DNA of 64,000 bases from Paenibacillus sp. FSL H8-0048. Lineage in GTDB: Bacteria > Bacillota > Bacilli > Paenibacillales > Paenibacillaceae. Of this stretch, positions 17,625 to 25,886 are shown piece by piece (the first letter of the stretch is position 1; the number at the start of each line of letters is the position of its first letter). The notes beneath the pieces were generated by a model that saw only the letters and a list, made by a program, of their open reading frames with translations, was not told the DNA's origin and made no database searches. The translations under genes were made by a program, and so were the position numbers. Where the stretch lies: the NCBI RefSeq assembly GCF_038002825.1, contig NZ_JBBODF010000001.1, forward strand, positions 1,240,001 to 1,304,000, read 5' to 3'.

Positions 17625-18722
17625 TTAGTTGTCAGAACTTCCGTCGAAATATACGGCGCGTCCGGTACGTGCTGATTCATACACTGCTTCAAGAATCTGG
17701 GTAACTACGAAGGCCTGCTCCGGCAGAACCACCGGGTCCTTGTCTTCTCTTACGGCTTCCAGCCACAGACGGGCTTCACGGTCTGCTTCATTCTCAGCTG
17801 CTCCGCTGTAGAAGGCAACACCGCCGGAGGACAGGTCCACCTTGGTCTCATACAGGCGGCCGGCACGTTCGCCGTTCAGACGCAGCCCGTCCTTCATATC
17901 CGCTCCGCCTTCCGTTCCGGCAAGCATCGTCTTCGCTTCACCGAATTCAGATACGTTCAACGCCCAGCTGGATTCAAGTACAATTGTAGCACCGTTCTCC
18001 ATTGTAATGAAGCCGAACGCGGAATCTTCAACCTTGAATTGCTCAGGGTCCCACGGACCGAAGGCATTCGCGGCGTTCTTCTTCTGGCCCAGCTTATGGA
18101 AGGTAGAGCCTACCACCATACGCGGCTTGTAGTTATTCATCAGCCAGAGTGTCAGATCCAGCGCATGGGTACCGATATCGATCAGCGGTCCTCCGCCCTG
18201 CTTCTCTTCATCCAGGAACACGCCCCAGGTTGGAACCGCACGACGGCGAAGCGCAATAGCTTTACCGTAATAGATATCGCCAAGCTCCCCTTCTTCACAC
18301 AGCCCCTTCAAATATTCGCTGTCTGCGCGGAAACGGTTCTGATAGGCGATGGACAATTTCTTGCCTGTACGCTTAGCGGCGTCCAGCATTTCCTTAGCCT
18401 GTGCAGTGGTCTTGGCCATTGGCTTCTCACATAGCACATGATTGCCGGCTTCCAGTGCAGCAACTGTAATCTCGGAGTGGCTGTCATTCGGCGTGCAGAC
18501 ATGCACGATATCGAATCCGCCCGTTGCCAGCAGCTCACGGAAATCGGTAAATACGGCAGCGCCTTCCGCACCGTAGGTCTTGGCAGCCTCTTGGGCACGT
18601 TCTTCTACGATATCACAGAATGCCACCATTTCGGCATCCTCCTGACGGGCAAGGCTTGGCATATGTTTCCCGTTTGCGATACCACCGCAACCGATAATAG
18701 CAATTTTGAGTTTGTTAGACAT
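17625..18722 (-). CDS. Gfo/Idh/MocA family oxidoreductase
   Basis: A 365-residue paralogue of the next gene, with the Rossmann motif IAIIGCGGIANGKH, CEKPMAKTTAQA with catalytic Lys, and GGGPLIDIGTHALDLT. It has a strong AAGGAGGAAGTATTC ribosome site. Its start overlaps the preceding epimerase stop by eight bases. The use of two related dehydrogenases suggests oxidation followed by reduction at different carbons, as in inositol-isomer or rare-sugar interconversion; this is inference. Confidence 0.9.
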   Translation of the reverse strand: MSNKLKIAIIGCGGIANGKHMPSLARQEDAEMVAFCDIVEERAQEAAKTYGAEGAAVFTDFRELLATGGFDIVHVCTPNDSHSEITVAALEAGNHVLCEKPMAKTTAQAKEMLDAAKRTGKKLSIAYQNRFRADSEYLKGLCEEGELGDIYYGKAIALRRRAVPTWGVFLDEEKQGGGPLIDIGTHALDLTLWLMNNYKPRMVVGSTFHKLGQKKNAANAFGPWDPEQFKVEDSAFGFITMENGATIVLESSWALNVSEFGEAKTMLAGTEGGADMKDGLRLNGERAGRLYETKVDLSSGGVAFYSGAAENEADREARLWLEAVREDKDPVVLPEQAFVVTQILEAVYESARTGRAVYFDGSSDN

Positions 18723-19482
18723 GAATACTTCCTCCTTGATTCTCGTATGTTTTGATCCAGTTCAGGCTGTCAGCCACACTACCAAGCGGCGAGCGGCTGC
18801 AGAAGTCCTGCTCCACCACTGCCCATTCCACACCAGCACTAGCTGCCGCTTCAATAATCGCAGCCAGATTCGCTTCACCTTCGCCGAGTACTACAGTCTC
18901 CGGTGAGCCGTCTTCTTTCTTCTTCAGATCCTTGAGGTGGATGATCGGCAGGCGTCCTGCGTACTTACGGATATATTCTGCCGGATCATATCCGCCGTAA
19001 TACACCCAGCATGTATCCATCTCTACTTGAAGCTGCTCAGCAGGCACCGCTTCGAACAAATAATCAAAGGCCGGCTGGCCGTCAACCTTCTCCGTGAATT
19101 CAAAATCATGATTATGATAAGACAGAACAGCACCGGCAGCCTTGCATTTCTCGCCGATGGTCCGCAGACCCTCCGCTACCTCCGCCCAGTTCCGTTGTTC
19201 TTCTGTCAGATAAGGCACAATCAGATTGCGGTTACCGATCTCCAGATTGAAGCGGATCTCCTGCTCCGTATCATTCAGCATCGCATCGTACGGGCGGTGG
19301 GCTCCGACAGCAACAAGCCCTGTCTCTTCAAGCAGCGCCTTCACCTGCGCGGCCGTGCGGCCGAAATAGTGGAAGAACTCCACACCGCTGTAGCCCAGCT
19401 CGGCTACCTTACGTATAGTTCCCTCGAAATCCTGTTCCAGTTCTTCTCTAAGTGTGTACAGCTGCAATCCAACCTTAAGCAT
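18715..19482 (-). CDS. Sugar phosphate isomerase/epimerase (TIM barrel)
   Basis: A 255-residue xylose isomerase-like TIM barrel (LQLYTLREELEQDF at the N-terminus; LSYHNHDFEF; VEMDTCWVYYGG; PIIHLKDLKK; WAVVEQDF as the metal-ligand blocks). It is the first gene of the operon. I chose ATG 19482, 11 bases after AAGGAG, over the GTG at 19494 that touches that site. Transcription is divergent from the AraC regulator, the likely controller. Confidence 0.88.
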   Translation of the reverse strand: MLKVGLQLYTLREELEQDFEGTIRKVAELGYSGVEFFHYFGRTAAQVKALLEETGLVAVGAHRPYDAMLNDTEQEIRFNLEIGNRNLIVPYLTEEQRNWAEVAEGLRTIGEKCKAAGAVLSYHNHDFEFTEKVDGQPAFDYLFEAVPAEQLQVEMDTCWVYYGGYDPAEYIRKYAGRLPIIHLKDLKKKEDGSPETVVLGEGEANLAAIIEAAASAGVEWAVVEQDFCSRSPLGSVADSLNWIKTYENQGGSIHV

Positions 19483-19494
19483 TGTTCTTTCCAC

Positions 19495-19794
19495 TCCTTA
19501 TATGATCCGGAGTTATCCTGTTCTTGCTGCCGCCGCACTCCCGGCTACCTTCCCTGAAGTGCATCACCTGAACAAACGGGCTGTAAACATTGGAGAACGA
19601 TGTGTCCTCTTGGTTTCATCCACTGCTTCCAGAGTTTGTAAATGTAGCGATTAGCGCCGCAATACGGCCTTCTCCACATCATTTGTATGTTTTTTGCTTA
19701 GCTACATGGTAATATGAAAGCGTATATAATAAAATGAATAATATGATTAAAACATGAACAATCTGCTTATCATTTATCAGACTAGGAGGGACTC
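19495..19794. promoter_or_regulatory. Divergent control region between sugar-type operon and AraC regulator
   Basis: A 300-base non-coding gap. The right half is A/T-rich (for example around 19715-19760) and must hold the AraC gene promoter; an extended -10 like TGGTAATAT occurs near 19707. No clear direct repeats for AraC binding could be fixed by eye. Confidence 0.4.
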
Positions 19795-20613
19795 ATGACA
19801 ACATCTGCCGCTTGCCACATTCTTTCCGCCGGATTCTCCTTCCACCGCAAACCATTCCATATGTCACGCAGCGAGGGTGTACAGTATTATTTGCTGCGGC
19901 TCCAGACCGAAGGACGCAGCCGTACCAGGGAGAACGGAGTCATCACGACCGTTGAGAGCGGTGATCTTATGCTCTTCGCACCGGATGACCCCTACTATCT
20001 GAGTATCGATAAGGAAGTCTATCCCATCGGCAAGCCGAGAATCGAGAGCGGCGACTATCATATCTTTTGCAGCGGCCCGTGGATTGAAGAATGGTGGGGA
20101 CGCAAGCAGCGTCCGGCGGTACTCCGCCTGCCGATGAGCGATCATATTCTCGGCCTCTTCCGCCAGCTTGTGCTGGAGCAGCGCCGCTTGTCGGACTCCT
20201 CACCGGACATTTCTTCTTGTTATCTGCAGATTCTATGTATGGAGATTGACCGGCTGATGATTGATCAGCCCGCGATCTCACCGAAGGCTTATCTGGCCTA
20301 CCGGATGAAGCAATACGTTGAAGAGCACGCCTCTTACGCCTTCCGGCTTGAGGATGTGGCCGGTCACGTGGATATCTCGGTCTCCCGTGCGGTTCATCTG
20401 TTCAAGGAAGCGTTCGGCACCACGATTGTAAAATATGTAAATGACGTACGGCTGGATATGGCGCGGGAAAAGATTACGTTCAGCCCTATGCCGCTGGAGC
20501 ATGTCTCCGAGACCTGCGGATTTGCGAACTATACCTATTTCCACCGGATTTTCCGCAGCCGGTTCGGCATGTCGCCTAAGGAGTACCGTATTCATAGCAG
20601 GGCACAGGTATAA
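19795..20613 (+). CDS. AraC-family transcriptional regulator
   Basis: A 272-residue regulator with an N-terminal cupin-like sensing domain (about 1-140; ESGDLMLFAPDDPYY) and a C-terminal AraC double helix-turn-helix (about 175-270; EDVAGHVDISVSRAVHLFKEA and VSETCGFANYTYFHRIFRSR, ending FGMSPKEYR). The ribosome site is AGGAGGGACTC. It is divergent from the two-epimerase/two-dehydrogenase operon and probably activates it in response to its sugar. Confidence 0.92.
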   Translation: MTTSAACHILSAGFSFHRKPFHMSRSEGVQYYLLRLQTEGRSRTRENGVITTVESGDLMLFAPDDPYYLSIDKEVYPIGKPRIESGDYHIFCSGPWIEEWWGRKQRPAVLRLPMSDHILGLFRQLVLEQRRLSDSSPDISSCYLQILCMEIDRLMIDQPAISPKAYLAYRMKQYVEEHASYAFRLEDVAGHVDISVSRAVHLFKEAFGTTIVKYVNDVRLDMAREKITFSPMPLEHVSETCGFANYTYFHRIFRSRFGMSPKEYRIHSRAQV

Positions 20614-20616
20614 GTA

Positions 20617-20832
20617 TTACCAGGCTGCTCTCAGGCATGCAAAAGGAGCGCCATCATGGAAGATCCGCTCCTTGTGTTTGACCTTATTCAGTTGCTCGCG
20701 TTTGCCGGGTGTAACTCTGACATGCTGGGAGATGGCCCCGTAATCCTGATTGAGTCTGCGGTTTCTTTCTGCACACCATGTGCCTGAGCGCTCTGCCTTA
20801 AGCAGCGCCTTCTGCGTTCTTGTCCGTGCCAT
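20617..20832 (-). CDS. Small basic protein, YqkK-like
   Basis: A 71-residue basic protein beginning MARTRTQKALLKAERSG with a central TPGKREQLNKVKHKER block. Small Bacillales proteins with an RTRxQK start and a TPxxxEKxxKxxHK core (YqkK-like, function unknown) have this pattern; I recall this from memory. The ATG at 20832 has AAGGAG 11 bases upstream. The last ~18 codons run through a hairpin (20643-20673) that looks like a shared terminator with the araC gene, so the C-terminus may be an extension after loss of an earlier stop. Confidence 0.55.
   Translation of the reverse strand: MARTRTQKALLKAERSGTWCAERNRRLNQDYGAISQHVRVTPGKREQLNKVKHKERIFHDGAPFACLRAAW
20641..20680. terminator. Hairpin terminator, convergent genes
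   Basis: AAGGAGCG (20643-20650) pairs with CGCTCCTT (20666-20673). A TTTT tract follows in the minus direction. It overlaps the 3' end of the small basic protein gene. Confidence 0.55.
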
Positions 20833-21013
20833 AAGCTGCGACACTCCTTCGTCATTCATATATTCAGTGCGGTTGCACTGTCTTTTTCATTCTAACACAT
20901 TATTCTGATCCTTGCGCAGCTTGCAGTTGGACTATCTGGTAAAGTATGCTTGAAGAGTAAGATACATACCTGTGATCATAACCAATAACCGCAAGAATGA
21001 GGAGGAGTACTAT

Positions 21014-21694
21014 ATGAAATACGATGTGCTGTATGACGGCGCCTTCGCCATGCTGAAGGTTCTGCTGGAGCCGGGCGAGAGCGTCAAGGCGGAGATGGGG
21101 GCGATGGTCGCCATGTCACCGAATGTGGAGCTGCGGGGCACCGTGGACGGCGGAATTATGCGCGGCCTCGGCCGCATGCTGAGCGGGGAGAAATTCTTCT
21201 TCCAGGAGCTGACCGCCACGCGCGGACAGAGTGAGGTGCTGCTCTCACCCGGTGCAATTGGGGATGTACAGGCGATTGAGCTGGACGGGTCGTACAAGCT
21301 GATTGTTCAGAAGGACGGCTTCCTGGCGGGAACCCAAGGCATTCAGGTCAATACCAAGATGCAGAATCTGACCCGCGGCCTGTTCTCCGGCGAAGGCTTC
21401 TTCATTCTCGAAATCAGCGGCAGGGGCACCGTCTTCCTCTCCTCCTTCGGAGCGATTCACGCTATTAACCTCGGACCGGGCGAAGAGATGATCATCGATA
21501 ACGGACATCTTGTAGCTTGGCCGGATTATATGGATTACAAGATAGAAAAAGCTGCCTCCGGCTGGCTGAACAGCTTAACCAGCGGCGAGGCCCTGGTCTG
21601 CCGGTTCCGCGGCGAAGGGGTGATTCTGGTTCAGACCCGCAATCCCGGCAGCTTCGGAACCTGGATCAAATCCTTTGTGCCAAACCGCTCGTAG
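21014..21694 (+). CDS. AIM24 / TIGR00266 family protein
   Basis: A 226-residue all-beta protein of the AIM24 (TIGR00266) family. Visible repeats of the fold: LEPGESVKAEMGAMVAMS near the N-terminus, GEGFFILEISGRGTVFLSSFG in the middle and LVCRFRGEGVILVQTRNP at the end. Family function is unknown in bacteria; the yeast member is mitochondrial. The ATG at 21014 has GAGGAGGAG upstream; codons before it (from 20972) are probably leader. Single gene, closed by a terminator shared with fur. Confidence 0.88.
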   Translation: MKYDVLYDGAFAMLKVLLEPGESVKAEMGAMVAMSPNVELRGTVDGGIMRGLGRMLSGEKFFFQELTATRGQSEVLLSPGAIGDVQAIELDGSYKLIVQKDGFLAGTQGIQVNTKMQNLTRGLFSGEGFFILEISGRGTVFLSSFGAIHAINLGPGEEMIIDNGHLVAWPDYMDYKIEKAASGWLNSLTSGEALVCRFRGEGVILVQTRNPGSFGTWIKSFVPNRS

Positions 21695-21725
21695 CAGTCG
21701 AGTCCGGCCTGCTGGCATACAAATA

Positions 21726-21762
21726 AGAAGGCGCAGGCTGAACTTCAGCCCTGCGCCTTCTG
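21726..21762. terminator. Bidirectional terminator between AIM24 gene and fur
   Basis: GAAGGCGCAGGCTGAA pairs with TTCAGCCCTGCGCCTTC, with short A and T tracts on either side. Confidence 0.8.
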
Positions 21763-21778
21763 TGCGTTGCCAATGTGC

Positions 21779-22252
21779 TTATGAGACGGCGCGGCAGTCC
21801 TTGTCGCCCTTGCAGCCGTTCTTTTGACAGCTATTATAGGTGCCTTTGAAATCGAGACGGTGATCAGTCACACTGAAGCCATATTCACGGGCTACCCGCG
21901 CCTCCAGCTCCACCAGCCAATCATCCTTGATCTCTTCCAGCTTCCCGCATACATTGCAGATCAGGTGATGATGCATATGCACATGATCGTCATCGCGCAG
22001 ATCATACCTAGCGACGCCGTCACCGAAATTCATTTTTTGCACAATATGAAGTTCACACAGCAGCTCCAAGGTACGGTAGACCGTCGCCAGCCCCAAATGC
22101 GGGTAACTGCGCTTGACCAGCATATATACCTCTTCCACGCTTAGATGATCCTTCTCATTATCCAGCAGCACCCTCACTATAGCCTCACGCTGTGGTGTAA
22201 GCTTATAATTATGAGCCGCAAACTGCTGGCTGATATTTGCCACTCGGTTCAC
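21779..22252 (-). CDS. fur: Ferric uptake regulator Fur
   Basis: A 157-residue Fur-family metalloregulator. The DNA-binding part has YKLTPQREAIVRVL and GLATVYRTLELLCEL, almost as in Bacillus Fur; the metal site includes HMHHHLICNVCGKLEEI, with a second cysteine cluster near the C-terminus (CQKNGCKGDKDC). It likely represses iron-uptake genes when Fe2+ is bound. I prefer the GTG at 22252 (GGTGG eight bases upstream); a GTG at 22264 is possible. Zur or PerR is less likely from sequence. Confidence 0.85.
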   Translation of the reverse strand: MNRVANISQQFAAHNYKLTPQREAIVRVLLDNEKDHLSVEEVYMLVKRSYPHLGLATVYRTLELLCELHIVQKMNFGDGVARYDLRDDDHVHMHHHLICNVCGKLEEIKDDWLVELEARVAREYGFSVTDHRLDFKGTYNSCQKNGCKGDKDCRAVS

Positions 22253-22539
22253 CCGGGTTCCCACCTTTCCGGAAGCAGAACAATTCCCGCAGAATAATTA
22301 GTAATCGTTACGATATAAGCATAACAAACTTGCCCATCAAAGAAAAGTCCTGACACCAGTATAACATCACTTGCCCGCAATAGCCCCCTTTCGCCACTCC
22401 CCGTATAGATAATTTTTCTGCCGAAACCGGGTCCGCCCATTCCGAAGTACCCGCTATCCCCATACTCTATATCAAGATCACATGTAACCGATACATGCTT
22501 ATACTTGGAAAAAATCTGTAGAAAGTGAGGAGGATCCGG

Positions 22540-23115
22540 ATGGCGAAAGTACAACCTAAGCAGACGCAGCGGCTTGTAACAGCCCGTGTACTGCGCAGCG
22601 TAGCTGCGGCCATGCTGCCGTTCTACCGGAAAATTGCCGGAAACCGGAGTTATGCCAGGCAATGGACAACCGCAGTTGTCACTGCCGACCTGGACCTGAT
22701 GGGCAGCTTGCTTCACAGCATTCCCGCACTTGCTGGCGTGGAGAATTACGGAACGAACGGGATCGGATATTTTATCTCTTTCCCTTTTCCGCTGCCGGTT
22801 GCCTTCTATACCAATGGAACGACGATTCCGCCTGGAACCGTTCAGTTCACCTTCAATACAGACGCTCACCGCTGCATAGCGCGTTCCATTATCCCGCTGT
22901 ACCGTGAGCTTGCGGTTAACCGGAGCTTCGCGGAAGCTATGGCAGCTGCCATCCGGCGTAAAGACAACCGGGCGGTAAGGGCGCTGGTGCGCAGCCATGT
23001 GAAGACAACGACACTGAAATCCGTAACGATTGAAGAAAGCGGAATAGCGCTGCTGTTCAAGACCCGCTTCAGCCGGTACCCCTACCGCAATTTGCTGTTT
23101 CAGGAAATGATGTAG
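22540..23115 (+). CDS. Unknown protein made of two duplicated ~70-residue units
   Basis: A 191-residue basic protein not recognised as a known family. It contains an internal duplication: RSVAAAMLPFYRKIAGNRSY (about 24-43) matches RSIIPLYRELAVNRSFAEAM (about 120-139), and each is followed by a helix (DLMGSLLHS / RAVRALVRS) and a short strand (GIGYFISFPFP / GIALLFKTRFS). A Pro-rich link lies between the units. No signal peptide or membrane helix. The start has GAGGAGG six bases upstream. Confidence 0.7.
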   Translation: MAKVQPKQTQRLVTARVLRSVAAAMLPFYRKIAGNRSYARQWTTAVVTADLDLMGSLLHSIPALAGVENYGTNGIGYFISFPFPLPVAFYTNGTTIPPGTVQFTFNTDAHRCIARSIIPLYRELAVNRSFAEAMAAAIRRKDNRAVRALVRSHVKTTTLKSVTIEESGIALLFKTRFSRYPYRNLLFQEMM

Positions 23116-23200
23116 AGCGCTGCAACCTTTTCTAACCTTATTCCGTCAAGGGAGTTGATACAGGCCAAGCGGCCCAACCTATAATAGAGGTGGAATTCAA

Positions 23201-23875
23201 ATGTTAATGAGAAAATACACCATCGCAGCTATAACCGCAGCCACCCTACTCTCCTTCTCGCTCAGTGGGCAGATGTTCGCAGCCGGCAGCAGCTTCAAGG
23301 ATATCGGCAGTATAAGCGGCAAGGATAAAATAGATACACTAAAGGAGCAAGGACGGATCAAAGGAATATCAGACACACAGTTTCTACCCGGAGCTATAGT
23401 ATCGACTGCACAAGGTGTTCAGTTCATCTCCGGTGGTCTGCAGCTTAGCCTGGCCGCAATTGATTTCAATAAGGCCCCCCAGGCCAGTGCTATTTTCTCC
23501 AAAGTAAAGGACAATGCCTGGTACGCGGAAGCCTTCATCAATGCGCACTATAATGGTGTGAATATCCCGGCCAATATCGATCCGGCGAAGCCGATCTCCA
23601 AAGAGCTGTATACCAGTATGCTGGTTCAAGCTGTGGAGAAGGCCGGTAACCTGCCGATGATCAATCTCGTCCCGGCTACGCTTGCAGATGCAGACGCGCT
23701 GGACCCTTCCTACCAGGGCAGCATTCAGCGGGCGCTGAAATACAAGATCACTACCCTTGATGCCAGCGGCAAGTTCAATCCGAAGAGCACCATTACCCGC
23801 GCTGAAGCAGCAGTTATGCTGTACAACACGCTGGACTACTTGAAGTCCGTAAGCGATGGCGGCACACAGAAGTAA
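23201..23875 (+). CDS. Exported protein with degenerate SLH motifs
   Basis: A 224-residue exported protein with a signal peptide (about residues 1-28, cleaved near FAAG). The mature part has three S-layer-homology-like stretches: FKDIGSISGKDKIDTL, VKDNAWYAEAFINAHYNGV and a C-terminal IQRALKYKITTLDASGKFNP followed by ITRAEAAVMLYNTLDYL. SLH domains bind pyruvylated cell-wall polymers, so the protein is probably cell-wall attached; the first unit is degenerate. Ribosome site AGAGGTGGAATTCAA. Confidence 0.8.
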   Translation: MLMRKYTIAAITAATLLSFSLSGQMFAAGSSFKDIGSISGKDKIDTLKEQGRIKGISDTQFLPGAIVSTAQGVQFISGGLQLSLAAIDFNKAPQASAIFSKVKDNAWYAEAFINAHYNGVNIPANIDPAKPISKELYTSMLVQAVEKAGNLPMINLVPATLADADALDPSYQGSIQRALKYKITTLDASGKFNPKSTITRAEAAVMLYNTLDYLKSVSDGGTQK

Positions 23876-23923
23876 ATGAAGGTTAGGTTTGTTCATAACG
23901 CTTCCCCCGCGTATGATAGATAA

Positions 23924-23970
23924 AAGGCTGTCCCGGAAGCCGTTACGGCTAGGGGCAGCCTTGTTTTTTG
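23924..23970 (+). terminator. Intrinsic terminator of the SLH protein gene
   Basis: AAGGCTGTCCC pairs with GGGGCAGCCTT around an inner AGCCG/CGGCT stem, followed by GTTTTTT. Confidence 0.88.
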
Positions 23971-24189
23971 GGCAGGAAATACGTAGGCTTATTATGAGAT
24001 GAAGCATTGCTGAGTATATATTACGGCGGCGCTTAGGAGCACGCTCCGCAAACGGAATGTTGTTCCAATCGCTCCGCTTTTCCGCGGGTCATTCCGCCCG
24101 CTCCGCTGTTTAAGAGGGGGAGTTACAAACACAGATTCAAGTGCACTTCTTCGTTACGTTCGCCACCCACCTCATCTTCGCGTAAACAC

Positions 24190-24370
24190 AATGTATGTTG
24201 TTTTTCACATACATTTGGTCCATATGGCTGCTGCGGGTACAATGTGTGCTGTTTTCCACATACATTCAGACCAAATGCCTGCTGCGGGCACAATGTATGC
24301 TGTTTTTGACATACATTAGGTCCATATGCCTGCTTGCGAGAACAATGTATGCTGTTTTTAATACACATTG
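24190..24370 (-). repeat. Tandem 51-nt palindromic repeats, family A, cluster 2 (4 units)
   Basis: Four units start at 24190, 24241, 24292 and 24344 (spacing 51, 51, 52). On the minus strand they read ATGTATG, loop, CATACAT, then a GCAGCAGGCAT-type spacer: the same family as 1646-1885 in the opposite orientation. The array lies between the 3' ends of the SLH gene and the cystine ATPase gene. Confidence 0.85.
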
Positions 24371-24446
24371 GTTCATGTACCGTTGTATCAGCCAATGCAA
24401 CCGGTTGTATGCATACCTTCAGCTTGAGCAACGTTCAGAAACAAAG

Positions 24447-25196
24447 TCACTCTTCCCCGCTCAAGCGGTTCAAGAATTGCAGGGCACGCGGGTTCTTCGT
24501 CTGCTCCAGAACCTCCCGGGGGGTGCCCTGCTCCAGAATAATTCCGTTATCCATCAGGATAATCTGGTCGGCCACATCGGCCGCGAATTTCATCTCATGG
24601 GTGACGATGACCATCGTCATTCCTTCCCGGGCCAGCTGCTTGATGACCTTCAGCACCTCGCCGACCAGCTCAGGGTCAAGCGCCGAGGTCGGCTCATCGA
24701 ATAACAGCACCTCCGGCTCCACAGCCATGGCGCGGGCGATCGCTACACGCTGCTGCTGGCCGCCGGACAGCTGATGAGGATACGCATCTGCCTTATCTGC
24801 CAGCCCCACCTTGTCCAGCAGGGCCAGCGCCTTGCTGCGCGCTTCTTCCTTGGAACGCTTTTGCACCGTGACCTGGCCCTCCATGACATTGCCGACCGCC
24901 GTCATATGCGGGAACAGATTATACGACTGGAACACCATTCCTGTCTGCTGGCGCAGGGACAGTACGGTACGCTGTGGAATTTTGGCGTCCGGGGTGAAAT
25001 CCAGCTTAATCGAGTTCAGCGTAAGACTGCCCTTGTCGGGGGTCTCCAGCAGGTTGAAGCAGCGCAGCAGTGTGGTTTTGCCGGAGCCGGAAGGTCCGAT
25101 AATGACCATTACCTGGCCGTGTGGAACGGTAAGATCTACCCCTTTTAACACCGCAAGCGGGCCAAAGGACTTATGTAAACCGCGTATTTCAATCAT
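24447..25196 (-). CDS. tcyC: Amino acid (probably L-cystine) ABC transporter ATP-binding protein
   Basis: A 249-residue polar-amino-acid ABC ATPase. Walker A GPSGSGKT, Q-loop FQSYNLFPHMT, signature LSGGQQQRV and Walker B EVLLFDEPTSALDPE are intact. It follows the permease by 18 bases and is the last gene of a three-gene operon with the order binding protein, permease, ATPase, as in Bacillus tcyABC. The cystine assignment rests on the binding protein. Confidence 0.88.
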   Translation of the reverse strand: MIEIRGLHKSFGPLAVLKGVDLTVPHGQVMVIIGPSGSGKTTLLRCFNLLETPDKGSLTLNSIKLDFTPDAKIPQRTVLSLRQQTGMVFQSYNLFPHMTAVGNVMEGQVTVQKRSKEEARSKALALLDKVGLADKADAYPHQLSGGQQQRVAIARAMAVEPEVLLFDEPTSALDPELVGEVLKVIKQLAREGMTMVIVTHEMKFAADVADQIILMDNGIILEQGTPREVLEQTKNPRALQFLNRLSGEE

Positions 25197-25214
25197 GCGT
25201 GTGCCTCCTTAACC

Positions 25215-25886
25215 TTAACTGGCCGAATACCGGTCCAGCCGCTTCTCCAAGTAATTCTGCAGCGCCGACAATACGGAACAGAACAGCAGATAGAACAGCG
25301 CTGCTTCGCAATACAACAGCAGGGGTTCATAAGATGTCGCCACAATCTGCTGGGCTTTTCTGAATATCTCAACATAGGTAATACTGGCCGCAAGCGAGGT
25401 ATCCTTAACCAGGCTAATAAAAGAATTCGATAACGGCGGAACCGACACGCGGGCAGCTTGAGGCAAGATCACCCGGCGCAGAGCCTGCTTCCGGCTCATC
25501 CCCACAGAGAACGCGGCTTCCCATTGGCCTTTGTGGATAGACAGAATAGCAGCCCGGACAATCTCCGAGGAATAAGCCCCGACACTGAGCGTGAACCCGA
25601 TCACAGCAGCGATAAACGGATCAAGCACAATCCCGGCGGCGGGCAGTCCATAGAAAATAATAAACAGCTGTACCAGCAGCGGCGTTCCCCGGATCACCCA
25701 GACATAGAAACGCGCGATCAGCCTCGGAAGCCTCCAGGAGGACAGCCGGGCAAGTGCAGTAACCACCGCCAGCAGCAGACCCAGAATAAAGGATGCTACC
25801 GCAAGTGGAAGGGTAAAAGCCACCCCGGCTTTGAACAGAGGCAGCAGTGAATCGAGAAATATTTGTATTTGGCGGTCATCCATCAT
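25215..25886 (-). CDS. tcyB: Amino acid (probably L-cystine) ABC transporter permease
   Basis: A 223-residue His/Glu/Gln/Arg-type permease with about five membrane helices. The N-terminus AFTLPLAVASFILGLLLA and the YVWVIRGTPLLVQLF motif are typical; the EAA loop (EAAFSVGMSRKQALRRVILPQA) contacts the ATPase. The start overlaps the binding-protein stop by four bases (ATGA), so translation is coupled. Confidence 0.88.
   Translation of the reverse strand: MMDDRQIQIFLDSLLPLFKAGVAFTLPLAVASFILGLLLAVVTALARLSSWRLPRLIARFYVWVIRGTPLLVQLFIIFYGLPAAGIVLDPFIAAVIGFTLSVGAYSSEIVRAAILSIHKGQWEAAFSVGMSRKQALRRVILPQAARVSVPPLSNSFISLVKDTSLAASITYVEIFRKAQQIVATSYEPLLLYCEAALFYLLFCSVLSALQNYLEKRLDRYSAS

Larger units (their letters stand above)
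23876..24446. other. 571-base convergent intergenic region
   Basis: Contains the terminator at 23924-23970, a GC-rich stretch with several small inverted motifs (about 24030-24120, for example GCGGGTCATTCCGCCCGC) and family A repeats. No supported gene. The open frame seen here on the minus strand is repeat-derived. Confidence 0.7.

Noticed and set aside
22296..22316. Zur- or Fur-box-like sequence upstream of fur (ATCGTAACGATTAC on the minus strand)
   Set aside because: Only a partial match to known boxes and symmetric on one side only; not enough to call.
22249..22998. 249-codon minus-strand frame opposite the duplicated orphan gene
   Set aside because: No ribosome site, low-complexity composition, and it runs antisense through a well-supported gene into fur.
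24123..24431. 102-codon minus-strand frame
   Set aside because: Consists of family A repeat units translated in frame, since 51 is a multiple of three.
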